The notes under the pieces: model-generated
Told to the model about the DNA's origin: nothing
What the model saw: only the letters and a program-made list of their open reading frames with translations
Databases searched by the model: none
Position numbers and translations under genes: made by a program
Assembly (NCBI GenBank): GCA_025980435.1
Contig: JAICXK010000025.1
Location: 1 to 33,473 of the forward strand
Length of the DNA: 33,473 nucleotides
Direction of reading: 5' to 3'
Origin: Bryobacteraceae bacterium
GTDB taxonomy: Bacteria > Acidobacteriota > Terriglobia > Bryobacterales > Bryobacteraceae
Shown here: positions 24,195-31,691 of the stretch, piece by piece
Position numbering within the stretch: position 1 is the stretch's first letter
How the letters are laid out: every line of letters begins with the position of its first letter

Positions 24195-26144
24195 GTGAGA
24201 AGAGTGCTCCTCATACTGGTCTCGGCATTCTCATTGCTGGCGGTCTCCGGCCCGGATGACCGGCAGATTACCGATCCGAAATCCATTTCTTCCGCTTCGA
24301 ACCCCAGCGCGGCGCCTGTTTCTATCGACGATCTATTCTTTACTCGCAATGTCGGCGGCCCCTCGTGGTCTCCGGATGGCAAGCAGATCGTGTTCACAAC
24401 GAATCTGACGGGGCGCAACAATCTGTGGAAGGTCGCCTCCTCCGGCGGCTGGCCCATTCAGCTTTCTCAATCCGACGACCGGCAGGGGGCTGCAGTATGG
24501 TCGCCCGATGGCAAATGGATCGTCTACCAGCAGGATCGCGGCGGTGGAGAGATCTACGACATCTTCGCTATACCAAGCGCGGGCGGCGAGGCTGTGAACC
24601 TGACCAACACGGCAGGTATTTCCGAAACATCGCCGGAATTCTCACCGGACGGCAAAGCGCTTGCCATTTCCTGGAAGCCAAAGACGGCGCCCACGCCTGA
24701 TATCGCGGTACTGGATTGGGGGACCCATAGCGTCCGGAATGTTACCAACGAGCAGGCGAAAGATCACGTCTGGGGCTTTGTGTCCTGGAGTTCCGATGGG
24801 AACGCGATCTACGCAGATCGGGCTTATGTCGGCGGCACAGACGCCGACGTTTACCGGATCGATGTAAAGACCGGCTCCAAAGAGAATCTCACGCCGCATC
24901 AGGGCAAGATCGTGTACGCGGCTTCGTCCCTTTCGAAGGATGGCCGCACCTTGCTCATCACATCGAACAAAACCGGCTACAACAACGTGGAACTGCTGGA
25001 TATCGCCAGCAAAAAAACAACGCCGGTCACCGATACGCAATGGGACGCGGAGGCTGGAAGCTTTGCTCCGGACGGGACCGGATTTACATATTTGGTCAAC
25101 CAGGATGGCCGCACTGAGATATATCTCGCCGACCGCGAATCGCACAGCCGTGACAGGCTTCCCTTTCCGCAAGGATTGACCTATTTCACCGGAAATCCGA
25201 CGCCGTTCTCGCCGCAAGGAGACCGTCTACTGATAGGTCACCAGAGTTCGCAGCAGCCATCCGATTTGTGGGTTTATGATTTGCAATCGAAGAAGCCGGT
25301 CCAGCTTACCTATTCCGCAATTGCGGATCTCAATCCCTCGAAATTACCGGCCTCGCAGCTTGTTCACTACAAGAGTTTCGACGGAAAGACAATCAGCGCG
25401 TTCGTCTGGATTCCTTTCAATCTGCGGCGCGATGGAACGGCGCCCGGAGTGGTGCTGCCCCACGGCGGCCCTACCGGGCAAACGGTAGACTACTTCAACC
25501 GTGATGCCGCGGCCCTGGCCTCGCGTGGCTACGTGTGTATCGCTCCAAATGTGCGCGGCTCTACAGGTTACGGTATGGCGTTCCAGGAGGCAAACAAGAA
25601 AGACCTCGGCGGCGGCGACTTGCAGGACGAAGTGTACGCGGCGCACTTCCTGGTGGATACGGGCTACGTCAATTCGAAGAAAATCGGCATTACGGGAGGA
25701 TCTTACGGCGGCTACATGACGCTCATGGCGATCGGCAAAACGCCCGATGTCTGGGCTGCGGCGGTAGAGGAATACGGCATCATCAATTGGCTAACGATGC
25801 TGGAGCACGAAGATCCTTTGCTACAGCAATATGAACAATCCCTGCTGGGTGATCCGGTCAAGGATCGCAAAATCTATGAAGAAGATTCGCCGATAACATA
25901 TATCCGAAACGAGAAAGCTCCGCTTCTGGTTTTACAGGGCGATAATGACATCCGCGTTCCCAAAGAGGAGGCTGAACAGGTGGTTTCCATTCTCAAACAG
26001 GAAGGCAGGACGGTTGCCGCGCACTATTATCCGAACGAAGGACATGGCTTTGCAAAGCGCGAAAACCAGATTGACGCCATGCGGCGGACGATCGAGTGGT
26101 TTGACCGGTATCTGAAGGGGAGTGCGGCAGCCTCCACAAATTAA
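24195..26144 (+). CDS. Secreted S9-family peptidase (prolyl oligopeptidase/acylaminoacyl peptidase type)
   Basis: The protein has 649 residues from GTG 24195, preferred over the track's TTG because a strong AGGAGGGA lies 7 nt upstream. The N-terminus MRRVLLILVSAFSLLAVSG is a signal peptide. Residues about 40-375 are a TolB/WD40-like beta-propeller with repeated SPDGKxI/WSPDGKWIVY blades. The C-terminal alpha/beta hydrolase has VVLPHGGPTGQ, the nucleophile Ser503 in GGSYGGYM, Asp585 in GDNDIRVP and His617 in NEGHGF, so the triad is complete. Such enzymes cleave short peptides in the periplasm. Its neighbours are unrelated: divergent from DinB and convergent with vapC, 11 nt apart. Confidence 0.96.
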   Translation: MRRVLLILVSAFSLLAVSGPDDRQITDPKSISSASNPSAAPVSIDDLFFTRNVGGPSWSPDGKQIVFTTNLTGRNNLWKVASSGGWPIQLSQSDDRQGAAVWSPDGKWIVYQQDRGGGEIYDIFAIPSAGGEAVNLTNTAGISETSPEFSPDGKALAISWKPKTAPTPDIAVLDWGTHSVRNVTNEQAKDHVWGFVSWSSDGNAIYADRAYVGGTDADVYRIDVKTGSKENLTPHQGKIVYAASSLSKDGRTLLITSNKTGYNNVELLDIASKKTTPVTDTQWDAEAGSFAPDGTGFTYLVNQDGRTEIYLADRESHSRDRLPFPQGLTYFTGNPTPFSPQGDRLLIGHQSSQQPSDLWVYDLQSKKPVQLTYSAIADLNPSKLPASQLVHYKSFDGKTISAFVWIPFNLRRDGTAPGVVLPHGGPTGQTVDYFNRDAAALASRGYVCIAPNVRGSTGYGMAFQEANKKDLGGGDLQDEVYAAHFLVDTGYVNSKKIGITGGSYGGYMTLMAIGKTPDVWAAAVEEYGIINWLTMLEHEDPLLQQYEQSLLGDPVKDRKIYEEDSPITYIRNEKAPLLVLQGDNDIRVPKEEAEQVVSILKQEGRTVAAHYYPNEGHGFAKRENQIDAMRRTIEWFDRYLKGSAAASTN

Positions 26145-26155
26145 GTTTTCAAGTC

Positions 26156-26557
26156 CTACGTTTTCGCGGGAATGCTTGAAACCCCGATTGCACCTGCACG
26201 CTTGGCCCGGCGAACGAAAGCTTGATCGAAGGAGATAAAGGCAGCACCGGACGGCCTGCTAGTTAAGTGCATCGCGTCGGCCAACTCAATTCCATGGCGC
26301 GAAAGTGCAAGCGCCTCTGCAACGGAAGGTTCATCCTCAGCATGAACATTGCTAAGGCCGAGCAATTTGATGAACGCATCGCGGATTGCACTTTCGTCAA
26401 ATCCGTACAGGCTGCGCAGAACCCAGCCCGTTTCAAGCAATACCGTTTTTGCAATCCAGATTGGCACAGACGCAAACAGAGACCGCGCGGCCGCGGCCTC
26501 CCGGGGATCGTCTTCGGTTAGCAGGCGTACCAATACGTTAGTATCGACCGCGGTCAT
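26156..26557 (-). CDS. vapC: VapC-type PIN-domain toxin
   Basis: This 133-residue PIN-domain ribonuclease starts MTAVDTNVLVRLLTEDD (Asp5). Other acidic residues are Glu in LLETGWVL, Asp in GIELADAMHL and Asp in ISFDQAFVRRAKRAG, the usual four-residue metal site. Length is normal. It would cleave RNA, commonly tRNA or rRNA, unless bound by its antitoxin. The gene overlaps the antitoxin by 20 nt, which is typical. It converges on the S9 peptidase. Confidence 0.93.
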   Translation of the reverse strand: MTAVDTNVLVRLLTEDDPREAAAARSLFASVPIWIAKTVLLETGWVLRSLYGFDESAIRDAFIKLLGLSNVHAEDEPSVAEALALSRHGIELADAMHLTSRPSGAAFISFDQAFVRRAKRAGAIGVSSIPAKT

Positions 26558-26804
26558 GACGCCGCATCACCTCGCGTTCAATGGCGATACGCGTTTGCGT
26601 GGCTGCTTTCGGCTTTCGCTTAGACCGTAAGCAGCCGGCCACGTTTCCAAGCTCCGTTTCCGGGAACCGGGCCGCCGGACGCAGCAGAATACCATCGTCT
26701 GTTTCCTCGATAGTGAATTCAGTGCCGGGTCTCCAGGCCCGGGAGGCGCGTATATTCTTGGGCAGGATAATCTGGCCCTTTGTTGAGAGCCGTGTAGTTT
26801 CCAC
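26538..26804 (-). CDS. vapB: AbrB/SpoVT-type VapB antitoxin
   Basis: The protein has 88 residues from GTG 26804. The track extends the frame to 27095, but that part lies inside thiD on the same strand and has no family character. The swapped-hairpin motif VETTRLSTKGQIILPKNIRASRAWRPGTEFTIEETDDGILLRP is the AbrB/SpoVT DNA-binding domain. The C-terminal TRIAIEREVMRRHDRGRY would bind the toxin. It starts 19 nt after thiD, so it may be read from the thiD transcript as well as its own promoter. Confidence 0.9.
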   Translation of the reverse strand: METTRLSTKGQIILPKNIRASRAWRPGTEFTIEETDDGILLRPAARFPETELGNVAGCLRSKRKPKAATQTRIAIEREVMRRHDRGRY

Positions 26805-26823
26805 AGGTAAGACTCTGGTAAGA

Positions 26824-27615
26824 TTATGACACAGGCCGTGCTTCAACCAGATGATTGAGCGGTCCGCAGCCGTGGCCGAGTCCGGGCGCCTGCTCAATGG
26901 CAAGTTGAAGAAATTGTTTTGCATCCGAGATCGCCTCAGGTAACGGCTTGCCCAAAGCAAGACCAGCGGTGATAGCAGCCGAATAGGTGCACCCGGTTCC
27001 GTGCGTATGCCGCGTATTGACCCGCACGCCCGAAAAGGAACACGGCGGACCAAGCCAGCGCAACACGTCCACAGGTTCGCCCTCCAGATGACCACCTTTG
27101 ATTAAAACCGCTTTACAGCCGTAATCGAGCAGGCGTTCCGCCGCCTGCTCCATCGCATTCGGGTTTCGAATGGTTAATCCGGTCAGAGTCTCGGCTTCCG
27201 GGATGTTTGGCGTAAGAAGAAACGCGCGTGGCAGTAGCTTCCTTTTCAGCGCCTCCTCCCCTTCGGGCGAAATGAGACGCGCACCGTGCTTGCTGATCAT
27301 CACGGGATCGACGACCAGCGGAAAGAGGAATGAACCGGCAATATCCGCCACCGCTTCGATCACTTGGGCTGTCCCGAGCGCGCCCGTTTTGGCGGCAGCG
27401 GGGGGGATATCGGACAGAACGGCCTGGATCTGCTGGGCTACCAGTTCCGCAGGAAGCGTTTCGACTCGCGAAACGCCTTTTGTGTTCTGAACGGTGATCA
27501 GCGTGATAACCGCTTCGCCGTACACCCGAAACCGCTGGAATGTCTTAAGATCGGCCTGAACACCAGCGCCGCCGCTCGGGTCAGATCCGGCGATGGTCAG
27601 CGCTACTGCCGGCAT
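26824..27615 (-). CDS. thiD: Hydroxymethylpyrimidine (phosphate) kinase
   Basis: This 263-residue enzyme makes HMP-pyrophosphate for thiamine synthesis in the cytoplasm. Family motifs are VALTIAGSDPSGGAGVQADLKTFQ at the start, VDPVMISKHGARLISPEGEEALKRKLLPRAFLLTPNIPEAETLTG in the middle and NTRHTHGTGCTYSAAITAGLALG near the end, with the catalytic GTGC loop. Length is typical. The ATG overlaps the preceding gene's stop as TAATG, so it is coupled to a small Lys-rich gene of unknown relevance. No thiE or other thiamine gene is nearby. Confidence 0.96.
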   Translation of the reverse strand: MPAVALTIAGSDPSGGAGVQADLKTFQRFRVYGEAVITLITVQNTKGVSRVETLPAELVAQQIQAVLSDIPPAAAKTGALGTAQVIEAVADIAGSFLFPLVVDPVMISKHGARLISPEGEEALKRKLLPRAFLLTPNIPEAETLTGLTIRNPNAMEQAAERLLDYGCKAVLIKGGHLEGEPVDVLRWLGPPCSFSGVRVNTRHTHGTGCTYSAAITAGLALGKPLPEAISDAKQFLQLAIEQAPGLGHGCGPLNHLVEARPVS

Positions 27616-27887
27616 TATTGCTGGGTGCTGGTATCGGTCTTGTCTTTGACCTTGTTCGCGCCCTTTTCAGTTTCGGAAGCGCCCTTATGGACACCCTTCT
27701 TAACGCCCTTCTTGGTCTTGTGCCAGCCCTTCTTAACGCCCTTCTTGGTCGCTTCGGTGCTGTGTTTGGCGGCGTTCTTGCTGTCGTGGCCGAGATCTTT
27801 CATGTCCTGTCCGACCTGCGAAGCAAACGCGGGAGCGACAGTGTACGTACCCAACAAGAGGGCGATGGAAAGCAAAGTGGTTTTCAT
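27615..27887 (-). CDS. Small exported Lys-rich repeat protein
   Basis: The protein has 90 residues from ATG 27887; the track start at 27902 precedes the signal peptide by 5 residues. A Sec signal peptide MKTTLLSIALLLGTYTVAPAFA is followed by a very basic body. The unit TKKGVKKG(W/V)HK occurs twice in tandem, followed by GASETEKGANKVKDKTD. No family was recognised. The composition is that of an intrinsically disordered, strongly cationic periplasmic or outer-surface protein that could bind DNA, polysaccharide or the envelope (inference). The stop overlaps the thiD start by 1 nt. Confidence 0.75.
   Translation of the reverse strand: MKTTLLSIALLLGTYTVAPAFASQVGQDMKDLGHDSKNAAKHSTEATKKGVKKGWHKTKKGVKKGVHKGASETEKGANKVKDKTDTSTQQ
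27694..27750 (-). repeat. Tandem 33-bp repeat inside the Lys-rich gene
   Basis: A 24-nt block, CCCTTCTTAACGCCCTTCTT + GGTC on the plus strand, occurs identically at 27694 and 27727. The 33-nt period encodes the two TKKGVKKG.HK units. A recent in-frame duplication is likely because the bases are identical. Confidence 0.85.
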
Positions 27888-27922
27888 TCTGGAGTCCTGC
27901 ACACAGGATATCCCGGCCGCCT

Positions 27923-29008
27923 TTATGCCGTGCGAATGGTATTGGCAAGAGCTGAGAAACGGTGGATCAGCTCGTCTTCGAAAGCAAAGTCCGGTTTCGG
28001 ATATGCGCGCTTTTGCAGGTAAGAACGATAAGTGGTCTTCAGCCCAACGGCGAAATCGGTCGGTTTGAAGGCAAGCATGCGCTGGGCCTTGGTGATGATC
28101 TCGGTGATCGCCGGAACGTCATAGTAGTACCCGAAGTACAGCTTCTCTCCGATTGCCTGCCCTCCGGCGCGAACAATCCACTCACGTGGAATCGGAACCA
28201 GCTCCGGCTCTTTCGTTCCGGCAGCCCGGGCCAGATCGAGCAACAGTTCATGTTGGGTGACGGCGCGCGGGTTGGCCGCGTTGAAGGCATGGCCGACGGA
28301 ATTACGAACTTCCATGACGCGGATGCCGAGTTCCACCAGGTCCTTGACGTAGATGAACTGCATTAGCCGGTGGCCTTCGCTCGGCAGGATGATGGGTCTG
28401 CCCGCTCGCAGACGATCCCAGAAAAAGGCCTCACGATAATAGGGGCTGCCGGGCCCATAGACGAAAGGCGGGCGCAGCGTCACGATGGGAAAGCCCGTTC
28501 GCTGATGCATGCGGAACAGCGCCCGCTCGCTCATCGCTTTGTTACGGGCATACGCGTTGGGGTGGTCGTCCGGCGCCAGCGCGTCCCCTTCGTGATGGTT
28601 CAGGCCGTCGCCATAGGCCGCCACGCTGGACATAAAGATGTAGCGCCCGATCTTACCGTCAAAAATCTGGGCGGTCGCCTCCACCTGCTCGCCGGTGGTC
28701 CCGCGCTCCCAATCGTAGGCGTTGTCGAAAACGGTGTCGAACCGGGTGGCGCCCACGGCTTTCCGGATGCTGGCAGCATCGTTCCGGTCTGCTACCAGAT
28801 TGTGAACCCGTTTACCGAACCCGTGCCGCGGCTTGCGGTGCAGAATGTGGATTTCGTGATGCTGCCGAAGCAGTTCCTGGACCAGCAACTTGCCTATAAA
28901 CTGGGTTCCGCCGATGACAAGAATCCTCTTGGGGGAGTCCTCAATTTCGTGAAGATCCCGTTTGCGGGAGCGCTTTCGGGAACTGGAAGCCGCGGGACGC
29001 ATGAACAC
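27923..29008 (-). CDS. NAD-dependent epimerase/dehydratase (extended SDR)
   Basis: This 361-residue protein has a Rossmann glycine motif ILVIGGTQFIGKLLVQELL (about 29-47), a catalytic FMSSVAAYGDG (Ser) and NAYARNKAMSERALF (Tyr-x3-Lys form YARNK), then TLRPPFVYGPGSPYYREAFFWDRLRAGRPI. This is the extended SDR family that alters nucleotide sugars or related substrates; the exact substrate is unknown. The first 25 residues are a basic Ser/Arg/Lys extension (SSSRKRSRKRD) before the fold, so the true start may be later, but no better start codon was found. It is first in a possible minus-strand operon with the Lys-rich gene and thiD. Confidence 0.9.
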   Translation of the reverse strand: MFMRPAASSSRKRSRKRDLHEIEDSPKRILVIGGTQFIGKLLVQELLRQHHEIHILHRKPRHGFGKRVHNLVADRNDAASIRKAVGATRFDTVFDNAYDWERGTTGEQVEATAQIFDGKIGRYIFMSSVAAYGDGLNHHEGDALAPDDHPNAYARNKAMSERALFRMHQRTGFPIVTLRPPFVYGPGSPYYREAFFWDRLRAGRPIILPSEGHRLMQFIYVKDLVELGIRVMEVRNSVGHAFNAANPRAVTQHELLLDLARAAGTKEPELVPIPREWIVRAGGQAIGEKLYFGYYYDVPAITEIITKAQRMLAFKPTDFAVGLKTTYRSYLQKRAYPKPDFAFEDELIHRFSALANTIRTA

Positions 29009-29208
29009 CTATCTGTTAGACGGATGAAGCCGCCACTTAGTCGTAGTATTCGAGACCGCGCCAGATCCAGCAAAAGAACTAGACCGGTGGCTGCAAAGTT
29101 TGTTGCAGAACGGAAACCTTCGTCTCTTCTTTTGTTCCTGAAAGAGCCGGGACCTTCCAGGACTTCTCCATCGCGGTCCGAATCCGGTTGGGTAGAGAAA
29201 CGTAGCCT

Positions 29209-29229
29209 TACGTTATACTAGCACTCGAT
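29209..29229 (+). promoter_or_regulatory. Promoter repeat copy 1 (TATACT -10 box)
   Basis: TACGTTATACTAGCACTCGAT contains TATACT at 29214-29219. The same sequence, with one difference (20 of 21 bases equal), occurs at 30263-30283. No clear -35 was seen, and the leader to the ATG would be about 75 nt. Confidence 0.6.
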
Positions 29230-29240
29230 AATTATTCATC

Positions 29241-29283
29241 GCGAGGTGCGGGTGCCATCCCGATCCTCACCGTGACTCCTCGC
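29241..29283 (+). other. Leader hairpins with alternative pairing
   Basis: GAGG-tg-CGGG (29243-29252) pairs with CCCG-at-CCTC (29259-29268) around a 6-nt loop. GCGAGG (29241-29246) can instead pair with CCTCGC (29278-29283). The two folds exclude each other, and the second comes close to the AGAGG before the start codon. It is a possible attenuator or merely a coincidence. Confidence 0.35.
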
Positions 29284-29299
29284 TGTAGAGAGGCCCGGA

Positions 29300-30259
29300 A
29301 TGATTGCTTTCTTAATGTTGGTGGGTCCCGGCGAAGCGCAGATCGCGACGGACACTCTGTCTCATTGCCTTCGCTTGTACCCGGACGCCTACGCATTCAT
29401 ACGGGATGATGCGACCTCGGACGGCACCTTTGACGCGCTCTCGCAGTTTGCAGCAGAATACGCGCCGCGCATCCTGCTGGAATGTAACACTTACCCGCAG
29501 GGCTATCTGGGCGTCGCCGTATCGATGTTTCAGGCGTACGAATCTCTCTGGAAGCGCCAACTCGAGATAGAGATGATTATCGAACTGGACCCGGATGCCT
29601 GTGTTCTTCGGCCAGGATTGGTAGAACTCGCTCGCAAGAAGTTCGCCCAATTCGGGCCGGGAATCATCGGTTCCTACAGTGTCGCCCTCCAGGGTGGAAA
29701 GCGCGATCAAGGAACCCAGTGGCGGACTATGCTGCGGGATCTGTTTCCGATTGGAACGGACCAGAAAACAAAGCGCCGGCGCTTCGGATTTCCGTTTTAC
29801 CTCAAATATCTTCCGAAAGCGCTCCTGCACGGCTACCAACTGGGTGAACACGTTCTGGCCGCGTTGTATATCCTTCATGGCGACACGTTTCGGGCGCTTG
29901 GACGCAGAGGGTTCTGGCACTCGATGCCCGCCGAAGGAAGCTGCTACGTCAAAATGGACGACCCGCTTGTTTCCCTGGGAGCGAAATTCGTCGGCCACAG
30001 CTTGATAGACATCAACGACCCGAGCCACGGCGAAGTTCCGGCCTGGCTGCAATATCTACCGCCAATCAAGTGGACCGCCGAGGAAATTGTCCAAAACGGG
30101 TATCTCGCGGTTCACCCGGTCAAGCGCGATACAGAGGGAACAAAGCTTCGAAACGAAATTCGTTCTTTGCTTAGTAAAGAACCGGTGGGCGGAGAGGCGG
30201 CAGGGTTAGCAGGAGAGGCCGCAGAAGAGCCGGAAACCGGTCTCAGCGCTGTAGTTTGA
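29300..30259 (+). CDS. Glycosyltransferase-like protein, function unknown
   Basis: This 319-residue protein has no signal peptide. The start MIAFLMLVGPGEAQIATDTLSHCLRLYPDAYAFIRDDATSDGTFDAL resembles the nucleotide-binding beginning of a GT-A glycosyltransferase. EIEMIIELDPDACVLRPGLVELARKKF has a DxD-like DPD motif and the Leu-rich strand before it. The C-terminal 35 residues (EPVGGEAAGLAGEAAEEPETG) are low complexity and acidic. I could not name a family. It is bracketed by two near-identical promoter repeats, and the LytTR regulator gene begins 22 nt after its stop. It may modify surface sugars (inference). Confidence 0.85.
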   Translation: MIAFLMLVGPGEAQIATDTLSHCLRLYPDAYAFIRDDATSDGTFDALSQFAAEYAPRILLECNTYPQGYLGVAVSMFQAYESLWKRQLEIEMIIELDPDACVLRPGLVELARKKFAQFGPGIIGSYSVALQGGKRDQGTQWRTMLRDLFPIGTDQKTKRRRFGFPFYLKYLPKALLHGYQLGEHVLAALYILHGDTFRALGRRGFWHSMPAEGSCYVKMDDPLVSLGAKFVGHSLIDINDPSHGEVPAWLQYLPPIKWTAEEIVQNGYLAVHPVKRDTEGTKLRNEIRSLLSKEPVGGEAAGLAGEAAEEPETGLSAVV

Positions 30260-30262
30260 TCC

Positions 30263-30283
30263 TACGTTATACTAGCATTCGAT
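30263..30283 (+). promoter_or_regulatory. Promoter repeat copy 2, overlapping the LytTR start codon
   Basis: TACGTTATACTAGCATTCGAT, with TATACT at 30268-30273, ends inside the ATG at 30282. Transcription would start close to the A of the ATG, giving a leaderless message. There is no Shine-Dalgarno site. Confidence 0.6.
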
Positions 30284-31058
30284 GTCGCAGGGTGCGGAGA
30301 GCAGCAATATCTCGACGCTCATTGTAGATGATGAGGAACTCGCCCGCGAAGAACTCTCCTATCTCCTGAAGGATTTTGCCGAAATCGAGGTGTTGCAGAC
30401 GGCCTCGAACGGCCTGGAAGCCATTCGCGCAATCCAGGAACTGGAGCCGGAACTGGTTTTTCTGGACGTGCAGATGCCTGGGCTGGATGGTCTTGGGGTG
30501 ATTGCCAAACTTCGCGAAAAGGGCGGACCCCTGCCGCATTTCGTGCTGACCACAGCCTTCGATCAATATGCGGTGGAAGCATTCCGGCTGCAGGCGCTCG
30601 ACTACTTGTTGAAACCCATAGAGAGGGACCGGCTGGCGGAGTCTGTGGGACGGGCGAAGCGGGCGCTCGAGGAGAAGCCCTCGAACGAGAAGGCGGCAGA
30701 TGCGCCCAAAACGGCGGCGCAACGGACCAAGCTGCTGGTCAGAGCGAATAACCGCAATTTGATTGTCGATGCCCAGGATCTTATCTACGCGACCATCGAT
30801 GACGGCACCATCACGGTGGTAACGTCGCATTTCGAAGGGCAGTCCAATTACCGAACCATCGAGGAACTGCAATCGAATTTGGACCCGGAGTTGTTTTGGC
30901 GGGTACACCGCTCGTTTCTGGTAAATATTAACAAGATCCGCGAAGTGATCCCCTGGTTCAAGTCCAGCTTTCAACTGAAGATGGACGATAAGAAGCAGAC
31001 CGAGATTCCGGTAAGCCGCATTCAGACCCGCCGGTTGCGAACTTTATTGAAGATCTGA
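30282..31058 (+). CDS. LytTR-family response regulator
   Basis: This 258-residue two-domain regulator has a REC domain at about residues 10-125 (STLIVDDEELAREELSYLL at its start, phospho-Asp in ELVFLDVQMPGLDGLG, KPIERDRL near its end). A LytTR DNA-binding domain lies at about 148-256 (LVRANNRNLIVDAQDLIYATIDDGTITVVTS...FWRVHRSFLVNINKIREVIPWFKSSFQLKMDDKKQTEIPVSRIQTRRLRTLL). The linker is Ala/Lys-rich. Such proteins are activated by a histidine kinase, often of the LytS type, but none is adjacent. It is followed after 19 nt by peptide deformylase. Its targets are unknown; the repeat upstream might be one (speculative). Confidence 0.95.
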   Translation: MSQGAESSNISTLIVDDEELAREELSYLLKDFAEIEVLQTASNGLEAIRAIQELEPELVFLDVQMPGLDGLGVIAKLREKGGPLPHFVLTTAFDQYAVEAFRLQALDYLLKPIERDRLAESVGRAKRALEEKPSNEKAADAPKTAAQRTKLLVRANNRNLIVDAQDLIYATIDDGTITVVTSHFEGQSNYRTIEELQSNLDPELFWRVHRSFLVNINKIREVIPWFKSSFQLKMDDKKQTEIPVSRIQTRRLRTLLKI

Positions 31059-31077
31059 GCGGACCCGTTCGGGATAA

Positions 31078-31668
31078 ATGCGGATAAAGATCGCGCAAGT
31101 CGGGGAAGCTGTGCTGCGGCAGCGCGCCAGGCAGCTTGGTGTAGATGAAATCCGAAGCCGCGAGACCCAGCAACTCATCGAGTGGATGCGCGAGACCATG
31201 CATGATGCGCCGGGCGTCGGGCTGGCCGCGCCGCAGGTGGGGCTCGGGCTGCAACTCGCGATCATTGAAGACAAGCCTGAATACTTGAAGGACATGCCGG
31301 CCGCGGCTGTGAAGGAACGCGAGAGGAAGGCGGTTCCGTTTCACGTGATCGTGAATCCGAAGCTGACACTGCAAGGGCCGTCCGATGTCGAGTTCTTTGA
31401 AGGCTGCCTCAGCCTGGCTGGGTTTACTGCGGTCGTGCCGCGCGTTCGCCATGTAAAAGTGGAGTGCCTGGATCACAACGGAAAATCCAAAGTGATCGAA
31501 GCCTCCGGATGGTATGCGCGAATCCTGCAGCACGAAATCGACCACCTCCAGGGAACCGTCTATATCGATCGCATGTACTCGCGCAGTTTCATGAGCACGG
31601 AGAATTATGGGCGGCACTGGAAGGACAAGGCGATACGCGAAGTGCGGGATGGGCTACGCCTTGAATAG
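31078..31668 (+). CDS. def: Peptide deformylase
   Basis: This 196-residue enzyme removes the formyl group from nascent peptides. The three motifs are GVGLAAPQVG (motif 1), EGCLSLAG (motif 2, metal Cys) and QHEIDHLQG (motif 3, HExxH). Residues 70-88 hold a short Lys/Glu/Arg-rich insert (KDMPAAAVKERERKAVPFH). It is probably functional. It is on the LytTR strand with a 19-nt gap and may share a transcript. It converges on the GH18-like gene with about 23 nt between. Confidence 0.97.
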   Translation: MRIKIAQVGEAVLRQRARQLGVDEIRSRETQQLIEWMRETMHDAPGVGLAAPQVGLGLQLAIIEDKPEYLKDMPAAAVKERERKAVPFHVIVNPKLTLQGPSDVEFFEGCLSLAGFTAVVPRVRHVKVECLDHNGKSKVIEASGWYARILQHEIDHLQGTVYIDRMYSRSFMSTENYGRHWKDKAIREVRDGLRLE

Positions 31669-31691
31669 GAGGCGAGGTCCAACACATACGA

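Larger units (their letters stand above)
29009..29299. other. Divergent intergenic region with promoter repeat and leader hairpins
   Basis: Between the epimerase start and the glycosyltransferase-like gene there is no supported gene; the 283-aa plus ORF from 28370 is an antisense shadow of the epimerase. It holds copy 1 of the promoter repeat (29209-29229) and the leader structure (29241-29283), followed by AGAGG as a possible ribosome site before ATG 29300. Confidence 0.6.

Noticed and set aside
26805-27095. N-terminal extension of the VapB ORF
   Set aside because: It lies inside thiD on the same strand and has no AbrB character. GTG 26804 starts exactly at the conserved domain.
28370-29221. 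283-aa plus-strand ORF
   Set aside because: Mostly antisense to the epimerase, no domain visible.
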